Source: Oscillospiraceae bacterium
GTDB lineage: Bacteria > Bacillota > Clostridia > Oscillospirales > Oscillospiraceae
Direction: 5' to 3'
Assembly: GCA_028691385.1 (NCBI GenBank)
Contig: JAQUZL010000048.1
Coordinates: forward strand, 1 to 13,263
DNA length: 13,263 bases
Positions 7,283 through 13,263 of this stretch are shown piece by piece. A program made the position numbers and the translations under genes. Position 1 is the stretch's first letter. The number at the start of each line of letters is the position of its first letter. Under the pieces are notes generated by a model, which had not been told where the DNA came from, made no database searches, and saw only the letters and a list, made by a program, of their open reading frames with translations.

Positions 7283-8656
7283 ATGGGGACAAGCTTTTTT
7301 ACGGCCGTTTGCCGCTTTGTATGGGGCGTGCCGATGATGGCGGCACTGCTGGGGGTCGGAATTTATTGTACGGTGCGGCTGGATTTTTTCCAGTTCCGGC
7401 ATTTTGCGCGATGGCAGCGCAGCACGCTGGGCACGCTGCTGCATCGGAAAAAAACGGCGGCGGACGGCATCTCCCAATGGCAGTCCGTCACCACGGCGCT
7501 GGCGGCAACGGTGGGCACGGGCAACATTGCGGGCGTCGCCACGGCCATCGCGCTGGGCGGGCCGGGCGCAGTGTTTTGGATGTGGCTGGCGGCGCTGCTG
7601 GGGATGGGCACGGGCTTTGCCGAAACGGTGCTGGGCATGCGCTACCGCTTTCGCAGCGGCAGTGGCTGGATTGGCGGGCCGATGTACTATATGGCAGACG
7701 GCCTTGGCGCGCCGGCCTTGGCGGCACTGTTCAGCATCTGCTGCCTTGTCGCTTCCATGGGCGTGGGCAGCGCCATCCAGTCCAACTCGATCGCGCAGGC
7801 GCTGGGCGGCACGTTTGGCGTTCCGACCCTGATCACCGCAGCGGTCGTGGCGGCGCTGGCGGGCGTTGTGATTCTTGGCGGCGTGCGCCGCATCGGCGCG
7901 GTCACGGAAAAGCTGGTGCCGGTGATGGTGCTGGTGTATCTTGCCGCAGGGCTTGGCTGCCTTGTGACCCACGCGTCCGCCATTCCCGGCGCATTTGCGG
8001 CCATCGTCACGGACGCCTTTACGCCCCGGGCGGCGGGGACGGGCGGGGTCTACGGCGTGCTGCTGGCCGCGCGATTCGGCGTGAGCCGGGGACTGTTTTC
8101 CAACGAGGCGGGACTTGGCTCTACGGTGATGATTCACGCCGCGTCCGACGCCCGCGACCCGGTGGGGCAGGGCATGTGGAATTTGTTTGAAATTGCCACC
8201 GATACGCTGGTGGTGTGCACCATCACGGCGCTGATTATTTTGACCTCCGGCGCATATGATGTGCAGACCTATCTGGCGGGCTATGCGGCCATCGGCGAGC
8301 TGGGCGGCCCGCTCACCGGCGTGGCGCTCACCAGCGCCGCCTTTTCGGCAACCTATGGCCAGTTTGGCGGCGGCATTGTCAGCGTATCGCTGGTTTTGTT
8401 TGCCTTTTCCACCATCCTCGGCTGGTGCTGGTATGGCGAGCGTGCGGCGGGTTATCTCTTCGGCGAGCGCGCCGTGCGGCCTTACCGGATTGTGTATCTG
8501 GCCGCGAGCGCGCTGGGATGCCTGCTCAGCATCAATCTGGTATGGAGCGCGGCCGACGCGTTCAACGGCTTCATGGCAGTGCCCAATCTCATCGCGGTGG
8601 TGGCGCTGCTGGATCAGGTGCGCGCCACGCTGCGGCAGAAAGTCCCCTCCGGGTGA
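7283..8656 (+). CDS. Sodium:alanine (AGCS family) amino acid symporter
   Basis: Integral membrane protein that takes up alanine or a similar small amino acid with sodium. The 457-residue protein is hydrophobic throughout. It carries the AGCS signature GGPGAVFWMWLAALLG at about residues 92-107, GFAETVLGMRYR directly after it, GGPMYYMADGLG, an NS pair in SAIQSNSIAQAL, and the conserved SNEAGLGSTVMIHAASDARDPVGQG. The ATG at 7283 is the first that keeps the whole first membrane segment, with GGGGGTG upstream at 7268-7274. It starts 55 bases after argF on the same strand and may receive operon transcription, but no arginine link is known for the family. The exact substrate cannot be read from sequence; alanine or glycine is the family's usual one. 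Confidence 0.93.
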   Translation: MGTSFFTAVCRFVWGVPMMAALLGVGIYCTVRLDFFQFRHFARWQRSTLGTLLHRKKTAADGISQWQSVTTALAATVGTGNIAGVATAIALGGPGAVFWMWLAALLGMGTGFAETVLGMRYRFRSGSGWIGGPMYYMADGLGAPALAALFSICCLVASMGVGSAIQSNSIAQALGGTFGVPTLITAAVVAALAGVVILGGVRRIGAVTEKLVPVMVLVYLAAGLGCLVTHASAIPGAFAAIVTDAFTPRAAGTGGVYGVLLAARFGVSRGLFSNEAGLGSTVMIHAASDARDPVGQGMWNLFEIATDTLVVCTITALIILTSGAYDVQTYLAGYAAIGELGGPLTGVALTSAAFSATYGQFGGGIVSVSLVLFAFSTILGWCWYGERAAGYLFGERAVRPYRIVYLAASALGCLLSINLVWSAADAFNGFMAVPNLIAVVALLDQVRATLRQKVPSG

Positions 8657-8699
8657 AAAATGCGCAAGTACCGAAAAAAGCGGTGCTTGCGCATTTTTT
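8656..8699 (+). terminator. Intrinsic terminator after the symporter gene
   Basis: The arm starting AAAAATGCGCAAG and ending at 8673 pairs with the arm CGGTGCTTGCGCATTTTT (from 8681) over 18 pairs with one G-U wobble. The loop is seven bases (AAAAAAG), and the 3' side ends in TTTTTT (8694-8699). It begins at the last base of the symporter stop codon. This is a textbook Rho-independent terminator that separates the symporter from the sigma factor gene. Confidence 0.9.
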
Positions 8700-8700
8700 A

Positions 8701-8709
8701 TGATAGAAT
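8701..8709 (+). promoter_or_regulatory. Extended -10 promoter candidate for the sigma factor unit
   Basis: TGATAGAAT directly follows the terminator T run. It fits an extended -10 element (TG, one base, TAGAAT, one mismatch to TATAAT). No convincing -35 lies 16-18 bases upstream, since that space is the terminator stem. A housekeeping sigma could use an extended -10 alone. This is a candidate from motif matching only. Confidence 0.4.
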
Positions 8710-8710
8710 C

Positions 8711-8737
8711 GGTAACGAAAGCGGCGCGTGCGCCGTT
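8711..8737 (+). promoter_or_regulatory. Possible ECF-type (self-activated) promoter
   Basis: GGTAAC (8711-8716) followed by 17 bases and CGTT (8734-8737) resembles the AAC-type -35 and CGT-type -10 of ECF sigma promoters, which often drive their own sigma gene. The spacer contains a palindrome, CGGCG-CGTG-CGCCG (8722-8735), overlapping the -10 element. The start would fall just before the ribosome site at 8747. The match is short and could be chance. Confidence 0.25.
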
Positions 8738-8762
8738 TGATATCCGAGGAGGTGAAAACCAA

Positions 8763-9245
8763 GTGGAGCAGTTCGAGCAGATCTATCGGCAGTATGCGCT
8801 GCCGGTCAAAAAATATGTCATGAGCCTGTGTCACAACGATGCGCTGGCGGACGATGTGACGGCAGACACCTTTTGCAAAGCACTCACGCACCTGGATACC
8901 TATGACCCGAGGGGAAAGGTGCTGACGTGGCTTTGCAGCATCGCGCGGAACACGTATCTTGACGCCGTGCAGCGCCGGGACAATCAAACGCTGCCGCTGC
9001 CGGAAACGCTGCCCGGCTGCGCCGCCCCGGAGCAGGCGCTGGAGGACAAGCAGGAGCGGCTGACGCTATACCGCAATTTGCAGCGGCTTTCGCCGGACTA
9101 TCGCAGCGTGCTGTATCTGCGCCTGTTTGCCGACCTGTCTTTTGCCGAGATTGGCGAGGTGCTGGACAAGAGTGAAAATTGGGCGCGGGTCAGTTTTTAT
9201 CGCGGAAAAAATCAGCTGAAAGGAATGATGCCCCATGAAATATGA
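8763..9245 (+). CDS. ECF-type RNA polymerase sigma factor (GTG start)
   Basis: An alternative sigma factor of 160 residues, the usual size for the ECF group. Region 2 covers about residues 1-70: FEQIYRQYALPVKKYVMSL, then DDVTADTFCKAL and WLCSIARNTYLDAVQRR. Region 4 covers about residues 100-155: LSPDYRSVLYLRLFADLSFAEIGEVL, then the recognition helix KSENWARVSFYRGK. The frame is open far upstream through the symporter gene, but GTG at 8763 has a near-perfect AGGAGGTG (8747-8754) eight bases before it, and the protein homology begins there. Its 3' end overlaps the membrane anti-sigma gene by 11 bases, the usual pairing of a signal-responsive sigma with its inhibitor. The target genes and signal are not known. 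Confidence 0.93.
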   Translation: MEQFEQIYRQYALPVKKYVMSLCHNDALADDVTADTFCKALTHLDTYDPRGKVLTWLCSIARNTYLDAVQRRDNQTLPLPETLPGCAAPEQALEDKQERLTLYRNLQRLSPDYRSVLYLRLFADLSFAEIGEVLDKSENWARVSFYRGKNQLKGMMPHEI

Positions 9246-9951
9246 ATTACCATGTGAAATTGTGCAGGATTTGCTGCCAAATTATATTGAGCATTTGACC
9301 AAGCCCCAGACGACCGAGGCGGTGCAGGCGCATTTGGCGCAGTGTCACACCTGCCGCGATGCGCTGCAGGCCATGACCGCGCCCGCGCCTGCGACAGATG
9401 CGCGAGAGGACGAAAATCTTCTTAAGACGCTCAAGCGACGCCTGAGCAGCCGCCAGCGCCGCACGGTCGCAGCGGCCATTGCCGCAGTGCTTTTGGTGGT
9501 GGGCTGCGGCACATTTGCCGCCACTGCGCCCATTCGCGCGGTGGACGCGCTTTCCATCTGCGCCCAGGCGGATGTGTATGACCTGCACGAACAGGCGGCG
9601 CAGGGCGATACTGCCGCCAGCGTAACCATTGGCACGGACGATGGCGACGATGCAACCTGGATTGTGAGTCTGCCGCAGTACGCCATCCGCTTCAATGCGT
9701 CCGACGCGCTGCTGGAGGAATCTGCAACGGCTTACCGCATTGCATCGGATTACCGGCTGCGCAGCATCCGGGAGGAAACGGTGCAGGAGGGTGGCAAGAC
9801 GGTGCTGCGGCTCTCCGACGCGAAAACCTCGCTGCTGTTTGGTAAAATGGAGCAGGGCGGCTATCAGGAGGTTGGGCTGGCGTTTCAGGCGCTGGACGAA
9901 ATCCGCTATGTAGATGCAGACGGCGCGGAAACAGTGCTTTGGCAAAAATAA
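9235..9951 (+). CDS. Zinc-finger transmembrane anti-sigma factor
   Basis: Likely inhibitor of the ECF sigma encoded just upstream. The 238-residue protein opens with a zinc-binding anti-sigma domain: Cys7 (PCEIVQDLLPNYIE), then His33, Cys37 and Cys40 in HLAQCHTC. A basic stretch (KRRLSSRQRR, about 67-76) leads into one membrane segment at about 77-97. Residues 98-238 should lie outside the membrane; I do not recognise this domain, which may sense the signal. The ATG overlaps the sigma gene by 11 bases, with AGGAATG (9221-9227) as ribosome site, so translation is coupled and keeps sigma and anti-sigma balanced. The pairing is established for this family; direct inhibition here is inferred. Confidence 0.88.
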   Translation: MKYELPCEIVQDLLPNYIEHLTKPQTTEAVQAHLAQCHTCRDALQAMTAPAPATDAREDENLLKTLKRRLSSRQRRTVAAAIAAVLLVVGCGTFAATAPIRAVDALSICAQADVYDLHEQAAQGDTAASVTIGTDDGDDATWIVSLPQYAIRFNASDALLEESATAYRIASDYRLRSIREETVQEGGKTVLRLSDAKTSLLFGKMEQGGYQEVGLAFQALDEIRYVDADGAETVLWQK

Positions 9952-9988
9952 AAACATGCGGGAACGGTAACGCGTTCCCGCATGTTTT
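9951..9988. terminator. Bidirectional terminator between convergent anti-sigma and SpoIIQ-like genes
   Basis: AAAACATGCGGGAACG (9951-9966) and its exact reverse complement CGTTCCCGCATGTTTT (9973-9988) form a 16-bp stem with a six-base loop. A-rich and T-rich ends flank it, so it can stop transcription from either side. It starts on the last base of the anti-sigma stop codon and ends two bases before the stop of the minus-strand gene. Confidence 0.9.
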
Positions 9989-9990
9989 GT

Positions 9991-10689
9991 TCACGGCAAA
10001 TATTCTGTGGGATTTGCCGGTTCGCCGCTGCGCAGCACTGCAAAGTGCAGATGCGCGTCCTCGCGGCTTTCCGAGATGGCGGTATCGCCGACTGCGCCGA
10101 TGGTGTCGCCCACTGCAACACCGTCGCCGACAGCCACGGTGGGCATGGCCTTGAGATTGGCGTAGACCATCTGCACATCCTCGTCCACATCAATGACCAC
10201 CACAGTGCCAAGAAAGTCGTCGTCATAGACGCTTGACACTGTGCCGGCCGCCGCTGCGCGGACGCTCTGCCCGGCGGTTGCCGCAATGTCAATGCCGTTG
10301 TGCACGCGCCAGTCGCCCATCGTGTCGCTGTAGACCAGCTTGTCCATGCTGTAGCCGGTCATGACCGCGCCGTTCAGCGGCCAAACCGTGATGGCAGATG
10401 CGGCCTTGGCGACGGACTGGTCGGTGGATTCCACCGGCTCAAAGGTTTCCGCCGTGTCGGCTGCGGGCTTAGTCTGGGAATCGGTTTTCGCGGTGTTGGG
10501 CACGGACAAAGCCGCGTCGGTTGTTGCAGTGGCCAGCGCGGCTTCCTGCCGGGATGAGAGCATCGCCGAACGCACCAGCCAAATGCCGGATACAGCGACT
10601 GCGGCGAGCAGCAGGAGCAGCAGGATGTAGTAGCCACGCTCCTGGAAGAAATGCCGTACTTCACCGGAATGCTTGTTATTATTTTCCAT
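9991..10689 (-). CDS. spoIIQ: SpoIIQ-like membrane-anchored LytM/M23 protein
   Basis: Probable forespore protein that crosses the forespore membrane and reaches into the intermembrane space, where SpoIIQ binds SpoIIIAH during engulfment. The 232-residue protein has a short cytoplasmic start, one membrane segment (about 20-39), a low-complexity Ala/Thr/Glu/Asp linker (about 41-98) and a LytM domain (about 102-232). Zinc-site residues are present as His130 and Asp134 in HNGIDI and His215 in HLHF. The catalytic His of the usual Y-x-H-L motif is Asn178 in VYANL, which I recall from clostridial SpoIIQ. The ribosome site GGAGGTG (10695-10701, minus strand) precedes the ATG, and a sigma-F-like promoter lies just upstream. 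The usual spoIID neighbour is absent. A general M23 envelope protein is the alternative. Confidence 0.78.
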   Translation of the reverse strand: MENNNKHSGEVRHFFQERGYYILLLLLLAAVAVSGIWLVRSAMLSSRQEAALATATTDAALSVPNTAKTDSQTKPAADTAETFEPVESTDQSVAKAASAITVWPLNGAVMTGYSMDKLVYSDTMGDWRVHNGIDIAATAGQSVRAAAAGTVSSVYDDDFLGTVVVIDVDEDVQMVYANLKAMPTVAVGDGVAVGDTIGAVGDTAISESREDAHLHFAVLRSGEPANPTEYLP

Positions 10690-10708
10690 TTTTGCACCTC
10701 CGAAAACC

Positions 10709-10737
10709 AGTATTGCCGCTGCGTGCGGGAAATATAC
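10709..10737 (-). promoter_or_regulatory. Sigma-F (forespore) type promoter of the spoIIQ-like gene
   Basis: Read on the minus strand, GTATA (10737-10733), 15 bases and GGCAATACT (10717-10709) match the B. subtilis sigma-F consensus as I remember it (GYATA, 15, GGnnAnAnT) at every fixed position. Transcription would start near 10702, almost at the ribosome site (10701-10695), giving a leader of only about 13 bases. B. subtilis spoIIQ is itself a sigma-F gene, so the promoter and gene calls support each other. A housekeeping alternative (TTGATT, 14 bases, TATATT) has poor spacing. Confidence 0.65.
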
Positions 10738-10785
10738 AAATTTTTAGAAAAATCAAAAGAAATTTTTCTGTCTTGCGCCCATACA

Positions 10786-10814
10786 TTGCAATAATGAGCA
10801 AAATTTGGTAGGAT
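10786..10814 (+). promoter_or_regulatory. Housekeeping-type promoter of the SLH/L,D-transpeptidase gene
   Basis: TTGCAA (10786-10791), a 17-base spacer and TAGGAT (10809-10814) fit a sigma-A promoter with two mismatches in each hexamer and ideal spacing. Transcription would start near 10821, leaving a leader of about 29 bases before the ATG at 10850. A perfect TTGACA also occurs at 10829-10834, but its nearest -10-like TATTAT is only 11 bases away, so it is not a promoter on its own. Confidence 0.5.
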
Positions 10815-10849
10815 ATTTTCGACCGATTTTGACAAATGCGAGGCATATT

Positions 10850-12946
10850 ATGAAAAAAATAATGCGAGTATTCTGCATTGCGCTGCTTTCGCTGGTGCTT
10901 GCCACAGCGGCGATGGCAGCGGAGGAACCGGCGTTCTGGGCCGAGGAGGGCGCGGCGTTTGCCACGGCGCAGCAGCTTGCAGCGCCGGACGAGCTGCGCC
11001 CATGGGACGCGGCGACGCGCGCGGAGCTGGCGGCCATGGTGACGCGGCTGTTTGGCGCGGAGCGGGAAGCGGATCTCACCGCGTTTTCCGACGTTGACCC
11101 CAATGCGTGGTACGCGCCATATTTGGCGCGTGCGGTGGCCATGGGGCTGCTGCAGGGCGCAGACGGCAAGCTGCAGCCCGCTGCGGCCGTCACTCGGCAG
11201 GAGGCCATGGTGATTCTTGGCCGTACTTATGGCGTCTGCGGCGGTGATGTGGACGCGCTTGCGGCGTTTTCGGATGTGGCGCAGGTGGCGTCTTGGGCGC
11301 GGGACAGCGTTTCCGCGCTGGTGTCCGGCGGCTATGTTTCCGGCGCAGATGGCAAGCTGAACCCGAAAAAAACCATCTCCCGGCAGGAGCTGTGGGTGCT
11401 GCTTTCCAAGCTTACCGGCACGGTGGTGCGCGATGGCAAGCTGCCTGCGTCCGGCAATGTGCTGCTGCGCACGGACGGCGCGCTGCGCGGCGCGGCAGTG
11501 CACGGCAATCTGGTGCTGGGCGGTGCGGAGCAGGTCACCCTTTCTGCGGTCAAGGTGGATGGCGTGATTGCGGCGCATGGCGGCGCGGCGCTAACGCTTG
11601 CCAAGACCACGGCCGCCATGGTCGTGACCTGCGGCGCGGATGTGCGCCTTACTTCCGAAGCGGCGCAGACCGTGCGCGCGCTGACCGGCTCGGCCACACT
11701 GACCGGCGGCGCGTTTACGCTGGACAGCAGCGCGCCGGTGACGCTGGCAGGCGGCTGCATTGACAGCGCCGTGCTGCGCGGCACGACCCTCACGGTCGCG
11801 CGCGGCGCGCGCGCGAAGTCGGTGCTGCTGTGCGAGAAAAACAGCGCCGTCACCGGCGCAGGCACGGTGGATGCAGCCATCGTGTGCAAAAAGAACTGCG
11901 TGGTGGACACGGTCGGCACAAAAATCACCGAGGCCATCGATGCAGGCGTTGCCGATGTGGTCATCACGGCGGTAAAACCGGCGGCGGAAACCACGCCTGC
12001 CGCGCCGAAAACGCAGACCACCGTGCGCTTTACCAACGTGGAGGTCACCAACTGCGCGGGTGCAGAGCACGGTGTGCGATATTGCCGCCTACAGTGGTTC
12101 TATGGTAATCAGCTGCTATCCGAGCAGGCCGACTTTTCCCTGACCGAGGGCGCGGAAGCATCCTGCGCGTTCACGACGGCCTATGACGCGCGCACCGCGG
12201 CCACCGGCACGCTGACGGTTGCGCTGACCTATGCGGATGAAACCGCAACCCTGTCCCAGTCGTTTGCCCAGCACCCAGAGCTTCTGGTGGATCTTGTGGA
12301 AACCATCGAGGTGGAAGCCACCGCGCTGCGCGATACGCCGGTCTATTCCACGATGAACCTTGGCGGCTGGCTCGGCGTCATGACCAAGGGCACGGTCGGA
12401 ATCTATGTGAACTACAGCGGCACATCGGCTGCAAAGGTGGTTCTGCCGGGCGGCCTTACCGGCTGGGTGCGCTGGAGCGACGTTGCGATTTCGAGCAAAA
12501 ACTATGTGCGTGCGGCCGACTATTCGGCGCCGCTGAAGGAGTCCTTTGTCAATTATAAAAACTATGCCAGTACGGCGGATTATCTTGTCTGGGTAAGCCT
12601 CAAAACCCAAAAAATTAACGTGTTTTTGGGTAAGCAGGGCGCATGGAAGCTGGCCAAAAGCTTCGCCTGCTGCACGGGCAAGAACACCACGCCGACCCTT
12701 GCCGGCGTCTTTTCCTACAAATATCTGGATAAGGTCTGGGACTTTGGCGATTATTACGTGAAAAACGCCATGGTGTTCAATGGCGGCCACGCCTTCCACA
12801 CCCGCACCTACATCAAGGCCACCAGCGCGCTGCTCGACGCCACCATCGGCACGCCGGCGTCGCACGGTTGCGTGCGCATGTATGACGAGGATGTGGGCTG
12901 GCTGGTGAACAACCTGCCCGTCGGCGCTACCGTGGTGGTGTACTAA
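10850..12946 (+). CDS. Secreted SLH-domain protein with C-terminal YkuD L,D-transpeptidase
   Basis: A 698-residue exported cell-wall protein. Residues 1-23 are a signal peptide (MKKIMRVFCIALLS..., likely cut after AMA). Three SLH repeats follow, to about 190: the first degenerate, then two clear ones with AFSDV and GADGKL-QP/NP. These normally hold proteins to cell-wall polymers. Residues about 204-360 are a Gly/Ala/Val/Thr-rich beta-repeat region, then a Pro/Ala/Thr linker (about 375-390), an unassigned beta domain (390-480) and an SH3-like stretch (about 500-555). Residues 577-698 are a YkuD domain with His650 and SHGCVRM, catalytic Cys674; such domains form 3-3 peptidoglycan crosslinks or attach proteins. 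The start is the ATG with GAGG at 10840-10843; an upstream TTG at 10805 would spoil the signal peptide. Confidence 0.88.
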   Translation: MKKIMRVFCIALLSLVLATAAMAAEEPAFWAEEGAAFATAQQLAAPDELRPWDAATRAELAAMVTRLFGAEREADLTAFSDVDPNAWYAPYLARAVAMGLLQGADGKLQPAAAVTRQEAMVILGRTYGVCGGDVDALAAFSDVAQVASWARDSVSALVSGGYVSGADGKLNPKKTISRQELWVLLSKLTGTVVRDGKLPASGNVLLRTDGALRGAAVHGNLVLGGAEQVTLSAVKVDGVIAAHGGAALTLAKTTAAMVVTCGADVRLTSEAAQTVRALTGSATLTGGAFTLDSSAPVTLAGGCIDSAVLRGTTLTVARGARAKSVLLCEKNSAVTGAGTVDAAIVCKKNCVVDTVGTKITEAIDAGVADVVITAVKPAAETTPAAPKTQTTVRFTNVEVTNCAGAEHGVRYCRLQWFYGNQLLSEQADFSLTEGAEASCAFTTAYDARTAATGTLTVALTYADETATLSQSFAQHPELLVDLVETIEVEATALRDTPVYSTMNLGGWLGVMTKGTVGIYVNYSGTSAAKVVLPGGLTGWVRWSDVAISSKNYVRAADYSAPLKESFVNYKNYASTADYLVWVSLKTQKINVFLGKQGAWKLAKSFACCTGKNTTPTLAGVFSYKYLDKVWDFGDYYVKNAMVFNGGHAFHTRTYIKATSALLDATIGTPASHGCVRMYDEDVGWLVNNLPVGATVVVY

Positions 12947-12950
12947 CGCC

Positions 12951-12967
12951 CGTTCCTCGGAATGACA
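12951..12967 (-). repeat. Possible remnant of a dispersed intergenic repeat
   Basis: On the minus strand this reads TGTCATTCCGAGGAACG. I recall similar TCATTCCGAG/GAAGCGAGGAAT-type repeats dispersed between genes in gut Clostridia genomes. Only one 17-base copy is present in the window and no partner copy is visible, so the call rests on memory and needs a genome-wide search. Confidence 0.2.
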
Positions 12968-12976
12968 AAAGCAGAC

Positions 12977-13012
12977 AAATGCCCCGGTTTCCAATTGGAA
13001 ACCGGGGCATTT
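12977..13012. terminator. Bidirectional terminator, perfect 36-base palindrome
   Basis: AAATGCCCCGGTTTCC (12977-12992) and its exact reverse complement (12997-13012) flank a central AATT that is itself self-complementary. The RNA forms a 16-bp stem with a four-base loop, followed by T-rich sequence in both directions. It sits between the convergent transpeptidase gene and queH and can serve both. Confidence 0.88.
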
Positions 13013-13017
13013 TGGGG

Positions 13018-13263
13018 TTATCGCACGATCTTTTCCGGCTTGAGGTATCGCTCCTCTTCGGAGAAAATACAGCCGCAGTATTTCTGCATATAAAAGCCCA
13101 ACTCCCGCGCCCGCGCCTGCCCATCGTGGAACAGCGGGCGAAAATCGCGGTAGAGAAACGGCACGCCGAATTGGGCGCTGGCGCGCTCTGCGATGGCCTG
13201 CATCAGCGCGTGATTTTGGTAAGGACTGATAAACAGGCTCGAGGTGAAGCTGTCAAACCCCTG
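13018..13263 (-). CDS. queH: Epoxyqueuosine reductase QueH, C-terminal part (5' end outside window)
   Basis: Converts epoxyqueuosine to queuosine in tRNA, the last step of queuosine synthesis; QueH (DUF208 family) is the cobalamin-independent, non-QueG form. The 81 visible residues include FTSSLFISPYQNHALM, FLYRDFRPLFHDGQARA, and the family's C-terminal LGFYMQKYCGCIFSEEERY. The paired cysteines of YCGC are expected metal-site ligands. The frame is open to the right edge, so the start and the N-terminal cysteine motif lie beyond base 13263. The stop is TAA (minus strand) at 13018-13020, five bases from the palindromic terminator. An ATG at 13203 is internal, because the upstream residues still match the family. 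Confidence 0.9.
   Translation of the reverse strand, partial: QGFDSFTSSLFISPYQNHALMQAIAERASAQFGVPFLYRDFRPLFHDGQARARELGFYMQKYCGCIFSEEERYLKPEKIVR

Noticed and set aside
7280..8137. A 285-codon minus-strand frame over the symporter gene
   Set aside because: Composition is antisense noise (His, Arg, Ala, Gln-rich) opposite a protein with clear AGCS signatures.
8256..8762. A 5' extension of the sigma factor frame inside the symporter gene
   Set aside because: It overlaps the symporter in another frame and crosses the terminator. GTG at 8763 with AGGAGGTG upstream is the supported start.
10805..10849. A TTG start for the SLH/transpeptidase gene
   Set aside because: It lies within the likely -10 region and would put 15 residues ahead of a clean signal peptide.
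10829..10851. TTGACA with TATTAT as a promoter
   Set aside because: The spacing is only 11 bases and the -10 overlaps the start codon.

Overview
The window reads as a high-GC Gram-positive anaerobe of the class Clostridia, probably in the Oscillospirales (Butyricicoccus/Agathobaculum-like). That placement is an inference. It rests on a clustered arginine operon with argJ, a SpoIIQ-type sporulation protein behind a sigma-F-like promoter, an SLH-domain cell-wall protein, strong AGGAGG-type ribosome sites, and GC-rich third codon positions that leave many long antisense frames open by chance.

Region 1 (1-7227, + strand) is an arginine biosynthesis operon in the order argG(partial)-argH-argC-argJ-argB-argD-argF. 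From argH onward the genes overlap or lie 1-18 bases apart. ArgJ transfers acetyl from acetylornithine back to glutamate, ArgB phosphorylates, ArgC reduces, ArgD transaminates, ArgF carbamoylates ornithine, and ArgG/ArgH convert citrulline to arginine. No argA is seen and none is needed if ArgJ recycles acetyl groups. ArgB has the N-terminal helix typical of arginine-inhibited hexameric kinases, so feedback probably acts there. The operon promoter and the first half of argG lie left of the window.

Region 2 (7228-8699) holds a sodium:alanine symporter (AGCS family). A 16-bp hairpin between argF and this gene looks like a terminator but also contains the symporter's ribosome-binding site. A strong intrinsic terminator follows the gene.

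Region 3 (8700-9990) is a two-gene unit: an ECF-type sigma factor and an overlapping zinc-finger, single-span membrane anti-sigma factor. It ends in a bidirectional terminator.

Region 4 (9991-12946) is a divergent pair. On the minus strand is a SpoIIQ-like LytM/M23 protein with a good match to a forespore sigma-F promoter. On the plus strand is a secreted protein with SLH repeats, a beta-repeat region and a C-terminal YkuD L,D-transpeptidase domain. Both act on or bind the cell envelope, and they share a short AT-rich promoter region.

Region 5 (12947-13263) holds a perfect 36-base palindrome acting as a bidirectional terminator, then the 3' end of queH (epoxyqueuosine reductase) on the minus strand, running off the right edge.

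No RNA genes, CRISPR arrays, insertion sequences or phage genes were seen, and no gene-free stretch exceeds about 160 bases. Most of the window is ordinary core metabolism. The points most worth a second look are the sigma-F promoter/SpoIIQ pair, the SLH-transpeptidase architecture, and the symporter leader hairpin.
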